From positions 1 to 64,000 of the forward strand of contig CAZLUP010000018.1 of NCBI GenBank assembly GCA_964562685.1: 64,000 nucleotides of DNA, read 5' to 3'. Below, piece after piece: positions 9,771 through 18,942 of the stretch. The stretch comes from Stanieria sp964562685 (GTDB lineage: Bacteria > Cyanobacteriota > Cyanobacteriia > Cyanobacteriales > Xenococcaceae). A program made the translations under genes and the position numbers. Every line of letters starts with the position of its first letter. The stretch's first letter is position 1. The notes under the pieces were generated by a model, which worked only from the letters and a program-made list of their open reading frames with translations, had not been told where the DNA came from and made no database searches.

Positions 9771-9989
9771 AATACTTACACTTTAACTTTGATAGGTCAG
9801 AAGTCAGAAAAAATATTTTTAAACCAGGTAAAAAGTTTTTGTCTAATTAATTAGACGAACTTAAAATTTAGTGACAAATATTTACAAAAAATTTCAATAT
9901 TTATTTTTTTAATGACAATTCCTTAAGTATTAGTTAGATTTAAAGAGAAATTTTAATATTAAGATACAAAATATAAAATAATCAATTAA

Positions 9990-10226
9990 ATGAACGATTG
10001 TCCTTGTTGCTCCAATCGTTTGTTGCGCCATTGGAAAAATAACACCATAGCTTGGTATTGTCTTAATTGCCGTCAAGAAATGCCCAATTTTGACCTGATG
10101 ATCAAGAAACAACAGGTTAAATTATTTTATAGCCGAGTCCCTTTGAATTTAGTTAGTTGTTATCAAAAAATACCTCAAGAAATTTTAGAACAACTGTGTT
10201 TCTATCAACAATTGAGCATCAAATAA
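9990..10226 (+). CDS. Small zinc-ribbon-like protein
   Basis: This 78-residue protein starts MNDCPCCSNRLLRHW and continues WYCLNCRQEMP. The two CxxC-type knuckles (Cys 4-7 and 24-27) look like a treble-clef or zinc ribbon. The rest is helical and unfamiliar. Its ATG at 9990 follows an AT-rich gap of 268 bases, in which I see only the weak hairpin at 9745. I know of similar short zinc-ribbon proteins in other cyanobacteria but cannot assign a function. Confidence 0.6.
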   Translation: MNDCPCCSNRLLRHWKNNTIAWYCLNCRQEMPNFDLMIKKQQVKLFYSRVPLNLVSCYQKIPQEILEQLCFYQQLSIK

Positions 10227-10328
10227 ATATAATTTTTGTTTGGCAATTAAATAATAAAAAAAATTTTGGAAGAAAACTACTTGATTTTTATAACATTGAC
10301 TAAGATAACAATGTGATCAATTGAAAAA

Positions 10329-11474
10329 ATGCTGAATTTCGTTAAATCTTTTTATCCTTTATTACTTTTTGCTGCTCAAAACGATCCAGAAACTTCTCAC
10401 CGTCAACTTCTCGATTTACTCAATCAACTACAAAAATCTGAGCGTAGTACTTGGGGAAGATTAACTTTACAACAATTAGAAAAATCGTTTTGTCTTCAAG
10501 ATTCTCGCTTAAAACAACAGCTTTGGGGACTAAATTTTAATAATCCCCTGGGTTTAGCTCCAGGATTCGACAAAGATGGAGTAGCAGCAGGGGTTTGGTC
10601 TAGTTTTGGCTTTGGTTTTGCTGAATTAGGAGCAGTTACTTTTCATGCTCAATCAGGTAATCCTCGTCCTCGTTTGTTTCGTTTACCATTAGACCGCGCT
10701 GCCTTAAATCGCATGGGAGCGAATAATTTGGGTGCAGCAGTGATGGCAGATACCCTAGAGCAAACTTGGCAAGCAAAACCACGACAAATTCCCATTGGCA
10801 TCAATTTATGTAAATCCAAAATTACTCCTTTAGAAACAGCAGCAGGAGACTATTTAGAAAGTTTTCTACTGCTCAATGAGTTGGCAGATTATTTTGTGGT
10901 TAATGTCAGTTCGCCCAATACCCCTGGTTTGCGACAGTTACAGGCAGGTGAGCAACTAGAGCCGATCTTAGCTACTTTACAAACAGCTAATGAATCACAA
11001 AAACCGATTTTAATTAAAATTGCACCCGATTTAGATTGGGATGCGATCGCGAAAGTGATAGATTTAGTCAAAACCTATCGTTTAGCGGGAATTGTGGCTA
11101 CTAATACGACTATTCGTCGTGATGGTTTAAAAACAACCATTCTTCCTGCCACAGGTAATCATATTAAAGATGAAGCAGGAGGAATTAGCGGTGCGCCAAT
11201 TAAACAAAGATCTACAGAAATAATTAGGTTTATTTGGCAGCAAACTGGCGGATCGATTCCGATTATCGGTGTAGGTGGTATTTTTAATGCTGAAGATGCT
11301 TGGGAAAAGATTATTGCTGGTGCTAGTCTGCTACAAGTTTACACTGGTTGGGTTTATGAAGGTCCTTGGTTAGTACCAAATGTGTTAAATGGCTTGTTAG
11401 CTAAATTAGACCAATCTAATTTACCGAATATCTCAGCAGCAGTGGGATTAGAACATCAAGAAAAGTCAATCTGA
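10329..11474 (+). CDS. pyrD: Dihydroorotate dehydrogenase (quinone), class 2
   Basis: This FMN enzyme oxidises dihydroorotate to orotate in pyrimidine synthesis, passing electrons to quinone. The N-terminal hydrophobic helix MLNFVKSFYPLLLFAA is the membrane and quinone-binding region of class 2 enzymes. NNPLGLAPGFDKDG binds FMN, and FVVNVSSPNTPGLR contains the catalytic serine of class 2. GVGGIFNAEDAWEKI is the phosphate-binding end. The length of 381 residues is normal. It lies 105 bases upstream of anmK on the same strand. Confidence 0.95.
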   Translation: MLNFVKSFYPLLLFAAQNDPETSHRQLLDLLNQLQKSERSTWGRLTLQQLEKSFCLQDSRLKQQLWGLNFNNPLGLAPGFDKDGVAAGVWSSFGFGFAELGAVTFHAQSGNPRPRLFRLPLDRAALNRMGANNLGAAVMADTLEQTWQAKPRQIPIGINLCKSKITPLETAAGDYLESFLLLNELADYFVVNVSSPNTPGLRQLQAGEQLEPILATLQTANESQKPILIKIAPDLDWDAIAKVIDLVKTYRLAGIVATNTTIRRDGLKTTILPATGNHIKDEAGGISGAPIKQRSTEIIRFIWQQTGGSIPIIGVGGIFNAEDAWEKIIAGASLLQVYTGWVYEGPWLVPNVLNGLLAKLDQSNLPNISAAVGLEHQEKSI

Positions 11475-11579
11475 AATAGAAAAAAGAATTTTTTACATTC
11501 TGTTTTAAAGCTAGTGTTTGACATGACAGATGAAGAATCTGAGTCTAAGCTGGAGCGAAATCCTAATTTATCCTAGTTT

Positions 11580-12764
11580 ATGAAAGTTATTGGTTTAATA
11601 AGTGGTACATCCGTAGATGGGATTGATGCTGCTTTAGTAGAGGTTGAGGGAAGAGAAGAAGATTTACAGGTAAAACTTTTAGCAGGTCATACTTACCCGT
11701 ATCCCCAAGAACTCAGAGAGCAAATTTTAGCGGTTTGTGGCGGAATATCTTTATCTGTAGCCCAATTAGCTCAATTAGACGATGAGATCGCGACTCAATT
11801 TGCCCTTGCTGCTCGATTAATTCAAAACGAACATCCCCAAGCTGAGTTAATTGGTTCTCACGGTCAAACTGTATTTCATCGACCTCCAATACCTGCAACT
11901 GCCCACGAACCATTTCAACTTGGTTATAGTGTACAACTCGGAAGAGGTGCAGTAATTGCTAATTTGACTGGTCTTCCTACGATAAGTAATTTTCGTCAAG
12001 CAGATTTGGCTGCGGGAGGACAAGGCGCACCGTTAGTTTCTAAAATTGATGCTTGTTTACTATCTCACCCAACTAAATCTAGAGCAATTCAGAATCTTGG
12101 TGGAATTGGTAATGTCACTTATCTACCAGCAAATCATGAGTTAAACTGGATTCAACAAGTCTGCGGTTGGGATACAGGTCCTGGTAATGCACTCTTGGAT
12201 TTAGCAGTACAACGTTTAACTAATGGTCGTCAAACTTACGATCACAATGGTAGTTGGGCTGCTCAAGGTACTCCCTGTACTAAGTTAGTTTCTCAGTGGT
12301 TAAAACAAGATTTTTTTGCTCAACCACCACCGAAATCCACGGGAAGAGAACTATTTGGTGAAGTTTATCTAGACCAATGTTGGCACGAAGCTCAAAGCGA
12401 AAAGCTTGAGCCAGCGGACTGGTTAGCGACTTTAACTGAATTGACTGTTGCCTCAATCTCTTACAGTTATCGTCATTTCTTACCGCAAATACCTGATGAA
12501 GTTATTCTTTGTGGAGGTGGTAGCCGTAATTTTTATCTGAGACAAAGACTGCAAGCTGAGTTAACATCGACACAGGTATTAACTACTGATGAGTTAGGAA
12601 TAAATGGAGATTTTAAAGAAGCGATCGCTTTTGCTGTCTTGGCTTATTGGCGATTCTGTTGCTTAGTCCCTGGTAATTTACCTCAAGTTACTGGAGCAGT
12701 TCAAGACACTTTATTAGGTGAGGTTAATTATCCAATTGCCAATCAGAATGCTCGTTTTGATTAG
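11580..12764 (+). CDS. anmK: Anhydro-N-acetylmuramic acid kinase
   Basis: AnmK phosphorylates and opens 1,6-anhydro-MurNAc released during peptidoglycan turnover. The protein opens with VIGLISGTSVDGIDAALVEV, containing the ATP-binding GTSxDGxD loop. GSHGQTVFHRP and the VCGWDTGPGNALLD block, with its catalytic Asp, are also present. Near the C-terminus ILCGGGSRN is the second nucleotide-binding turn. At 394 residues the length is normal for cyanobacteria. A HIP1 palindrome lies in the 3' third. Confidence 0.95.
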   Translation: MKVIGLISGTSVDGIDAALVEVEGREEDLQVKLLAGHTYPYPQELREQILAVCGGISLSVAQLAQLDDEIATQFALAARLIQNEHPQAELIGSHGQTVFHRPPIPATAHEPFQLGYSVQLGRGAVIANLTGLPTISNFRQADLAAGGQGAPLVSKIDACLLSHPTKSRAIQNLGGIGNVTYLPANHELNWIQQVCGWDTGPGNALLDLAVQRLTNGRQTYDHNGSWAAQGTPCTKLVSQWLKQDFFAQPPPKSTGRELFGEVYLDQCWHEAQSEKLEPADWLATLTELTVASISYSYRHFLPQIPDEVILCGGGSRNFYLRQRLQAELTSTQVLTTDELGINGDFKEAIAFAVLAYWRFCCLVPGNLPQVTGAVQDTLLGEVNYPIANQNARFD

Positions 12765-12826
12765 TGTATTTAATTTATAGTATCACTCAATGAAAAATTT
12801 TTAGTGTTCATCTCATAACAACAATT

Positions 12827-13270
12827 GTGACTCATCGTTTTTTATTAGAACCAGGAAGTTGGAGTTTTGATGGCTATTGGTTGGAAAAAAATCAAACACC
12901 TTCCCAAGTAAGAGGAATAACCATAATTACCTGGAAACAGGAAAACTGGTTCACTATGGTTAGTAAATTAGTATTAGACGATAACTATCAAGAGGAAATT
13001 GCTCTCAAATATAAAGGGCATCTCGATTCTGAGGGGAAATATTATACTTATGTGCTTCAGCATAGTCTTTGGGGCAGAGTAGAAGGAGAAGGCTGGATTG
13101 GACCAACTTCAATAGTTCAATGTTACTGGTTGATCGGAACGACACAACGACATACGGGGTTTGATACTTTTTATCGTTTGGATGAACATACTTATCATTT
13201 TTCTAGTGGAATTTTAGCCGGTCACCATCTTAAAAATACGATGGAAGTTACTCTTAAACGCCAAACTTAA
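12827..13270 (+). CDS. Hypothetical beta-rich protein
   Basis: I cannot name this 147-residue protein. It is rich in Trp, Tyr, Gly and alternating hydrophobic residues (for example SWSFDGYW and GWIGPTSIVQCYWLIG), suggesting a small beta-barrel, perhaps calycin-like. There is no signal peptide. The start is the GTG at 12827; no in-frame ATG gives a better start. It ends 17 bases before the Ser/Thr kinase, so the two may form an operon and this could be a ligand-sensing partner; that is inference only. Confidence 0.55.
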   Translation: MTHRFLLEPGSWSFDGYWLEKNQTPSQVRGITIITWKQENWFTMVSKLVLDDNYQEEIALKYKGHLDSEGKYYTYVLQHSLWGRVEGEGWIGPTSIVQCYWLIGTTQRHTGFDTFYRLDEHTYHFSSGILAGHHLKNTMEVTLKRQT

Positions 13271-13287
13271 ATTGTAATTACATTTAT

Positions 13288-14871
13288 ATGAGTATTAATA
13301 ATAAAGATCCTAACTATGGTCGTATATTAGCTAACCGTTACCAACTCGCCGAATTGGTAGGAGAAGGTGCAATGGGGAAGGTGTACCGTGCTAAAGATAC
13401 TGTACTTGGGGGAGTAACCGTAGCAGTAAAATTTTTATCCCAGGCTTTATTAAATAATAATATGCGCGATCGCTTTGAGCGAGAAGCAACCATTTCGGCA
13501 TTGTTAGGAGAAAAAAGTATTCATGTAGTTAGAGTTAAAGACTATGGCGTAGACGAACATAATATTCCTTTCTACGTGATGGAATTTTTATCGGGAGAAG
13601 ATTTAGATAGTCTTCTTCGTTATCAACCGCTTTCTTTATCCCGATTTTTGACTGTTACTCGTCATATTTGTTTAGCGTTAGAATCTGCTCATCAAGGTAT
13701 TCTTTTTAATGGAGAATTATGTACCATTATTCATCGAGATATTAAACCTAGTAATATTGTTATTATTCAAGACCCTACTTTAGGGGAAATCGCCAAAATT
13801 TTAGATTTTGGTATTGCTAAATTGGTTTTAGCGGATGCTTCTCAGACTCAATCTTTTATGGGAACTCTAGCTTATTGTTCTCCAGAACAAATGGAAGGCA
13901 AAGAGTTAGATCATCGCTCGGATATTTATAGTCTGGGCATCATGATGTATGAAATGTTGACTACAGATATGCCTATCTTGCCTCAAAATTCTTCTTTTGG
14001 GGGTTGGTATCAAGCGCATCATGATTTTCAGCCAGAACCTTTTGATCCTAGTTTAAATATTCCTCAAGAATTACAAGATTTAGTTATACGTTGTATGGCT
14101 AAAGCAAAAGACAAACGACCTCAAAATGTTCGAGAAATTTTAAATGTAATTGATTCACTTCAGCACAACAATAACGGCAATAAAATTCAATTTAATTCTT
14201 TTCCTGCCTCTAAACTTAATGCTGCTGATTTTCATGCAGATGAAACAATTAGTAATGTTCCCTTTGTAACTTTAAATTCTGAACAAGACCGCACTGTTGA
14301 AGCTTTACCTTCTTTAACAGAAATTTGTTTGCAAATTCCTTGGCCAAATAATAAACCCTTACAAAAGATTGTTTTTTCTGATTTAATTAATACTCCTTTA
14401 GGAGATGTTCCAAGTATTTTTGTGATGCTAGATTCTCAAGATATTAGTAAACGAATGTCTAGTATTCGCTACAATCAATTTTTATATTTAAATTATCCTC
14501 ATCCGATGTTGTTATGGATCACTCTTTTATTTCACAGAGATGTAGGACCTCGTTGGCTACCTTGTTATATAGATCTTAAATCTTCTAAAGGACAAAAATT
14601 AGTTCGCACTTTATCAGATTTGGGTTCTTATCGAATTTTATTTTTTGCAATTGATCGCGGAAGTCAATGTCAAAATGCTTTGGCTTCAAAAGTTAATGGA
14701 TATAATTGTAATATGCTCAAACAATGGGCTAATACTGCTCAACTAACTTCTAGTACTAGTAACCCGCAAAATTCTAAAGAGATTTTACGAAGAGAGTTAG
14801 AAAAAATTAAACCCAAAATCTTATTAAAAATGGAAACAAACTATACAAATATGGCTAAAGATATGTCATAG
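13288..14871 (+). CDS. Hanks-type serine/threonine protein kinase
   Basis: The first 290 residues are a complete eukaryotic-like kinase. It has a glycine loop GEGAMGKVYRA (about 24-34), the ATP-anchoring Lys in VAVKFLS, catalytic loop HRDIKPSNI, metal-binding DFGIAKL, and SPEQ in place of APE. The remaining 235 residues are soluble, with no transmembrane helix and no PASTA or WD40 repeats. I do not recognise that half; it may be a substrate or effector domain. Both the catalytic Asp and DFG are intact, so activity is expected. The gene lies 17 bases after the beta-rich protein. Confidence 0.9.
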   Translation: MSINNKDPNYGRILANRYQLAELVGEGAMGKVYRAKDTVLGGVTVAVKFLSQALLNNNMRDRFEREATISALLGEKSIHVVRVKDYGVDEHNIPFYVMEFLSGEDLDSLLRYQPLSLSRFLTVTRHICLALESAHQGILFNGELCTIIHRDIKPSNIVIIQDPTLGEIAKILDFGIAKLVLADASQTQSFMGTLAYCSPEQMEGKELDHRSDIYSLGIMMYEMLTTDMPILPQNSSFGGWYQAHHDFQPEPFDPSLNIPQELQDLVIRCMAKAKDKRPQNVREILNVIDSLQHNNNGNKIQFNSFPASKLNAADFHADETISNVPFVTLNSEQDRTVEALPSLTEICLQIPWPNNKPLQKIVFSDLINTPLGDVPSIFVMLDSQDISKRMSSIRYNQFLYLNYPHPMLLWITLLFHRDVGPRWLPCYIDLKSSKGQKLVRTLSDLGSYRILFFAIDRGSQCQNALASKVNGYNCNMLKQWANTAQLTSSTSNPQNSKEILRRELEKIKPKILLKMETNYTNMAKDMS

Positions 14872-14918
14872 ATTAATTGAGAGTTAAGCCACAATTTAGA
14901 TTAATTATATTATTATTA

Positions 14919-15677
14919 TTAAAAATTAACGATAATTCGACCATCTTCTAATTCAACAATTTGATCGGCAACATCCAAAATTCGATTATCATGGGTAACT
15001 ATTAAAATAGTACAACCTTGTTCTTTGGCTAATTTTTGCATCAAATCGACCACATCCCGACCAGATTTACTATCTAAAGCTGCTGTGGGTTCATCAGCTA
15101 AAACTAATTTTGGACGAGAAACTAAAGCACGAGCGATCGCAACTCTTTGTTTTTGTCCGCCTGATAAATCATGGGGATAATAATCAACTCGTTCGCCTAA
15201 TCCTACGGCTTCTAACATAGCAATAGATTTTGCCTTAATTTCTGATGCCGAAAAATGATTGTGTAATTCCACAGACATCTGGACATTTTGTCTAGCAGTT
15301 AAAGATTTTAAAAGATTATGTGCTTGAAAAATATAGCCAATGTTTCTTCTAATTTCGACTAATTGTTTTGGTTTAGCACCAACTAATTCTTGTCCTAAAA
15401 CTTGGAGACTTCCCGATTGAGGCGATCGCAATCCGCCTATTAAAGTTAATAAAGTTGTTTTTCCTGAACCTGATGGTCCTTTTAAAATTACTACTTCTCC
15501 TGAATAAAGAGTTAAATTAATCTCAAATAATATTTGTTTTTTTAATGCACCTCTACCAAAAGAGTAGTCAAGATTTTTGATATTAATTACTGGATTTAGT
15601 GTTGATATTTGATGGTTAATTGTTAATAGTTGATTGTTCATTGTTGATCTTGATTTAAAAGAATTTAAATTAGGCAT
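14919..15677 (-). CDS. devA: DevA-like ABC exporter ATPase
   Basis: This is the ATPase of a DevBCA (MacB-like) exporter. It has Walker A GPSGSGKTTL, signature LSGGQKQRVAIARAL, Walker B LVLADEPTAALD and H-loop IVTHDNR. The segment VINIKNLDYSFGRGALKKQ is the characteristic DevA start. The 5' end is uncertain: candidates are GTG 15734 (overlapping devC), ATG 15677 and ATG 15641, none with a clear Shine-Dalgarno. Bases about 15600-15645 resemble an interspersed repeat, so the first 30-40 residues may be a recent addition. It is the last gene of the operon. Confidence 0.88.
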   Translation of the reverse strand: MPNLNSFKSRSTMNNQLLTINHQISTLNPVINIKNLDYSFGRGALKKQILFEINLTLYSGEVVILKGPSGSGKTTLLTLIGGLRSPQSGSLQVLGQELVGAKPKQLVEIRRNIGYIFQAHNLLKSLTARQNVQMSVELHNHFSASEIKAKSIAMLEAVGLGERVDYYPHDLSGGQKQRVAIARALVSRPKLVLADEPTAALDSKSGRDVVDLMQKLAKEQGCTILIVTHDNRILDVADQIVELEDGRIIVNF

Positions 15678-15705
15678 TAAGTCTAGGAGATAATTTATCA
15701 ATTTG

Positions 15706-16857
15706 CTAAAAAATATCGGCTGGATCTGCTGCACTTAATTTTCTAACTGCGATCGTTCCCGAGGCACAACACATAATAATAGTCAAAATCAAAACAGTAA
15801 TAGTTCTTCCTGTAGTCATATATAGAGGTAAAGCAGTAGCGTTAGCTGCTAAAAAATATAAACCTTTAGCAATAGCAAAACCAGGAATAAATCCTAATAA
15901 AGCCAGAATTACTGCTTCTTGAAATATTAAAATTATGAAATAAGAATCTTTGTAGCCCATAGCTTTGAGAGTGGCATATTCTGATAAGTGATCGGCAACA
16001 TCGGTATAAAGAATTTGATAAACAATTACCGTTCCTACAATAAAACCGATCGCTGTACCTAAAGTAAATACAAAACCGATCGCGGTACTATTTTGCCAGT
16101 ATTGAATTTCGTGTTGAATAAACTCTTCTTTGGAATATACACTCACATCTTGAGGTAATTTTTGTCGTAATTGTGCTAGGACTACATCTAAATTTGCTCC
16201 TGGTTTTAAGTTAATTACTCCTATATCAATTAAGCCTTCTTTTCGTTCAGGAAATAATCTCAAGAAATTAATATCACTAGTAATAATATTTCCATCCGCA
16301 GCAAAAGATGCCCCCAGAGAAAATAAACCATCAATTGTAACTTTATGTGCAGAAACTTCGGTAGTTACTGTTGGTTTTTGCGTTAAAAGTTGAGCTATAT
16401 CTCCAAATTCTGGGCGAGATTTATCATCAAATAAAACATAGTCTTCTAATTTAGTTTTATCGAGATTGCCTTGAGTTACTCCAGGTAAATCTAAAATATT
16501 GTTGGCTGGATTAAAACCAATCACTAAAATATTACGAGTATTGCGATCAATGGGATTTTTCCAGGAACCAAAACTAAGATAGAGAGGAACTACTGATTCA
16601 ACTCCATCTATTGCTAAAGATTCATATAAACGTCGGTCGGAAAAAGTTTCTGTAAAACCTAAAGCATCCGATTTTGGACTCATTAAAAAAACATCGCCAT
16701 CTATGGCTTTATGAAGAGTAACGCTACTGTCGAATAAAGCATTTTGAAATCCTAGCTGCATAAACATCAACATATCGGCAAAACCGATGCCAGCTAGGGC
16801 GACAAGTAAACGGATTTTTTCGTGACTTAACTGTAACCAAGCCAAAGGTGTTTTCAT
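15706..16857 (-). CDS. devC: DevC-like ABC exporter permease
   Basis: This 383-residue FtsX/MacB-type permease has an N-terminal membrane helix (about 18-40) and a large periplasmic domain. Three further helices lie in the C-terminal third, around WQNSTAIGFVFTLGTAIGF, YFIILIFQEAVILALLG and TVLILTIIMCCASGTIA. The opening MKTPLAWLQLSHEKIRLLVALAGI is typical of DevC. In heterocyst-formers DevBCA exports glycolipids; in other cyanobacteria such sets export other compounds, so the cargo here is unknown. It lies between devB and devA on the minus strand. Confidence 0.9.
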   Translation of the reverse strand: MKTPLAWLQLSHEKIRLLVALAGIGFADMLMFMQLGFQNALFDSSVTLHKAIDGDVFLMSPKSDALGFTETFSDRRLYESLAIDGVESVVPLYLSFGSWKNPIDRNTRNILVIGFNPANNILDLPGVTQGNLDKTKLEDYVLFDDKSRPEFGDIAQLLTQKPTVTTEVSAHKVTIDGLFSLGASFAADGNIITSDINFLRLFPERKEGLIDIGVINLKPGANLDVVLAQLRQKLPQDVSVYSKEEFIQHEIQYWQNSTAIGFVFTLGTAIGFIVGTVIVYQILYTDVADHLSEYATLKAMGYKDSYFIILIFQEAVILALLGFIPGFAIAKGLYFLAANATALPLYMTTGRTITVLILTIIMCCASGTIAVRKLSAADPADIF

Positions 16858-16860
16858 AAT

Positions 16861-16920
16861 ATTGTTGTTTGTTGTTTGTCCTTTGTCTTTTGTTCTAATA
16901 ACTAATGACCAATGACTAAT
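16861..16920. repeat. Short tandem degenerate repeat (TTTGTCC / ACTAATGACC type)
   Basis: A T/G-rich tract of TTTGTTGTTTGTCC type is followed by repeated ACTAATGACCAATGACTAATG. The same two-part composition occurs at about 38790-38955. It sits in the devB-devC gap, directly before the palindrome at 16921. Confidence 0.65.
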
Positions 16921-16949
16921 GTACGGGCGAACGGCTGTTCGCCCCTACT
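16921..16949. repeat. GGGCGAAC palindromic repeat containing the devB stop codon
   Basis: The arms are GGGCGAAC (16925-16932) and GTTCGCCC (16937-16944) around GGCT, bordered by GTAC and CTAC. The devB stop (TAG read on the minus strand, 16945-16947) lies in its right border. Confidence 0.8.
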
Positions 16950-18267
16950 GACTAATATCAATTTTTACGATCGCTTTAGAATTGGTTAAACCCGCAACGC
17001 GATCGCTATAATTAGGATCGAGGAGAATTTTTACTTCCACTACTCGACTATCAACATCCGCAGCAGGATCGGTATCAAAAACTTCTTGTTTTCCGATTCT
17101 TAAACCAATTTGCTCAACTTTTCCCGTGATTTCGCCTGGAAATGCCCCTGTCTCGCTCCGAATCGTTGCCGTTTGTCCTACTTTGACTTTACTAATATCG
17201 CTTTCGTAAACTTCTGCAACTACCATCATGCGGTTGGTTTGCCCAAATTCCACTACCCCATCTTCTTGATCGACTAATTCTCCAGGATAAGCATTAATTT
17301 TTAAAATTTGACCGTCTGTAGGAGCTTTAACATAAGTTTGAGCAAAGTCTGCTTTGGCTTGTTGCAGTTGTGCGATCGCTTTATCTAATTGCGCTTGGGC
17401 TTGAATGACATCAACATCTCTTACTTCAGCTATGCTATCTAAAGTAGCTTCTGCTTCTGCTATTTGTTGTTGAAGAGTTTGTCTGTCTTGTTGAGCAATG
17501 GCTTGAGCTTGTTTAATTTGTTCTTGGAGAGTAGTTAAGGTTCTGTTATAGGTAGCTTGAGCTTCGGTTAAACTTTTTTGAGCCGTATCTACTTTTAAAC
17601 GACGGGAATCTAGTTCAGAATCAGAAATTACTCCGTCTTGTGCTAATTTTTGATATCTTTGGAAGTCACTTTGGGCGTTGTTTAATTCTGCTTGTAAACG
17701 GTCAATAGTGGCTTGTTTTTCGGCGGTTTCGGTTCGCAGTTGTGCCTGAAGACGAGCCACTTCAGCATCGTTAGTAACTAATTTACCTTGTAGTTCCGCT
17801 TTGACTCGGTTTACCTGTGCTGCTTGAGCAGTAATTTCTCCTTGTTTTGCTCCCGCTTTAACTACAGCTAAATTTGCCTCTGCTACCTTTACCTCTTGTT
17901 CGGCTACGGCTACGGCTGCCTGAGAACGGTCATAATTATCTAAAATAGCAATTGTTTGTCCCTGTTTAACGCGATCGCCTTCTTGAACGAGTAATTGAGC
18001 TATTTTTGTTCCGCCTAAATCGGGAGAGGGTGCTAATTTAATCATTTCTCCCTGGGGTTCAATTCTACCAATTGCTGTAACCGCTTGAATTTCTGGTGCT
18101 TCTGTTTGGATAGAAGCAGATTGAGCAGACTCTCGTTTTGCTGTTTGATTAATAGTGTAGATGGCTGTAGCCGAGACTAGAATCAATCCAGCCAAGGATA
18201 AAGGTAAAATCAATTGTTTGCTTGGCTTCAACGAGAGCATTTTTTCAAGATATTTTGGTTCGCCCAT
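16945..18267 (-). CDS. devB: DevB-like membrane fusion protein (HlyD family)
   Basis: This periplasmic adaptor would link the DevCA pump to an outer-membrane channel. A single N-terminal membrane helix (about 19-37) is followed by a lipoyl half-domain (VQEGDRVKQGQTIAILDN). A long Ala/Gln/Glu-rich coiled-coil hairpin follows (about 115-305), then the second half-domain (YVKAPTDGQILKINAYPGE) and a beta-barrel. The length is 440 residues. An alternative ATG at 18240 would remove nine residues. It is the first exporter gene after tetR. Its stop codon lies in a palindromic repeat. Confidence 0.9.
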   Translation of the reverse strand: MGEPKYLEKMLSLKPSKQLILPLSLAGLILVSATAIYTINQTAKRESAQSASIQTEAPEIQAVTAIGRIEPQGEMIKLAPSPDLGGTKIAQLLVQEGDRVKQGQTIAILDNYDRSQAAVAVAEQEVKVAEANLAVVKAGAKQGEITAQAAQVNRVKAELQGKLVTNDAEVARLQAQLRTETAEKQATIDRLQAELNNAQSDFQRYQKLAQDGVISDSELDSRRLKVDTAQKSLTEAQATYNRTLTTLQEQIKQAQAIAQQDRQTLQQQIAEAEATLDSIAEVRDVDVIQAQAQLDKAIAQLQQAKADFAQTYVKAPTDGQILKINAYPGELVDQEDGVVEFGQTNRMMVVAEVYESDISKVKVGQTATIRSETGAFPGEITGKVEQIGLRIGKQEVFDTDPAADVDSRVVEVKILLDPNYSDRVAGLTNSKAIVKIDISQ

Positions 18268-18315
18268 AGTTGTTCGTTAAAAGTAGATTAGATTTATAAT
18301 TTGCTTTGAAGTTGT

Positions 18316-18359
18316 ACGAAGTGAACGCAAGCCCTGGCTTTTCAAGCCAGAGTACTGTT
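18316..18359. repeat. GCCCTGGCTTTTCAAGCCAG interspersed hairpin repeat, copy 1
   Basis: A 44-base element begins ACGAAGTGAACGCAAG, contains CTGGCTTTTCAAGCCAG (a stem with TTTT loop) and ends AGTACTGTT. An inverted, almost identical copy is at 25869-25913. It overlaps the 3' end of tetR. Confidence 0.85.
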
Positions 18360-18911
18360 CACATCAGCTAGAGGAGACAATAATAAAAAGAGTAAAAATT
18401 GGCTAAACTCGCCTAAATTCCCTTCAAAGTTACTGTCTCGTTCTTGGCGATCTGCAAAACCCATTAAAGCAAGATAAGCAACTTCTGCTCTTTGCCTGGC
18501 TTCTGTTGTTTCAAAACCGTAATCAGTCAACAACTCGGCTAAATAGTTAACTCGTTTATTTTCTAGAGCGTGTACTCGTTTTTGTACTGCTGGAACTTTT
18601 TTTGCCCATAGAAAAATTGCTGGTTCAGGATCTGGTTGTTGACAAACTTCTTCGACTAAAGCAAATAGTTTGAATAAACGTTCTTGAGGAGTTGCTTCTA
18701 ATTGAGACTGTTCTATGAACCACTTGGTTTGCTCTTCCCACCTCTGCAAGATCGCCTCAAGTAATTCGTCACGGTTTTTAAAATGCCAATAAAAACTACC
18801 TTTACTAACTTCTAGTTGGCGAGCTAGTACCTCTACTTTGACTGCTTCAACTCCTTTAGCTGCCATAAGTACCCAACCTGCTTTAATCCAGTCCTCTTTG
18901 TGTAGAGCCAA
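18342..18911 (-). CDS. TetR family repressor of the dev-type exporter
   Basis: The 189-residue protein has a TetR helix-turn-helix at about residues 25-48 (VLARQLEVSKGSFYWHFKNR), followed by an all-helical ligand-binding domain. It is first in a minus-strand set with devB, devC and devA, 74 bases before devB, so it most likely controls that exporter and itself. Two copies of an operator-like palindrome flank its promoter. The last six or so residues (NSTLA and stop) are encoded by an interspersed repeat, which may have replaced the original end. The inducer is unknown. Confidence 0.88.
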   Translation of the reverse strand: MALHKEDWIKAGWVLMAAKGVEAVKVEVLARQLEVSKGSFYWHFKNRDELLEAILQRWEEQTKWFIEQSQLEATPQERLFKLFALVEEVCQQPDPEPAIFLWAKKVPAVQKRVHALENKRVNYLAELLTDYGFETTEARQRAEVAYLALMGFADRQERDSNFEGNLGEFSQFLLFLLLSPLADVNSTLA

Positions 18912-18921
18912 GTTTAGTTTC

Positions 18922-18937
18922 CATACGGTAACGTATG
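18922..18937. promoter_or_regulatory. Putative TetR operator, proximal copy
   Basis: CATACGGTAACGTATG has 6-base inverted arms (CATACG/CGTATG). It lies 11 bases upstream of the tetR start and just downstream of the predicted -10. A second copy, differing at one arm base and one loop base, is at 18971-18986. Confidence 0.7.
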
Positions 18938-18942
18938 TTTAT

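Noticed and set aside
9722..9989. tRNA or small structured RNA in intergenic gaps
   Set aside because: I searched the gaps by eye for the tRNA T-loop (GTTCRANYC) and a CCA-type acceptor and found none. Only the weak hairpin at 9745 is present.
9930..10112. Minus-strand open frame overlapping the small zinc-ribbon gene
   Set aside because: The plus-strand product has paired CxxC knuckles; the minus-strand product has no features.
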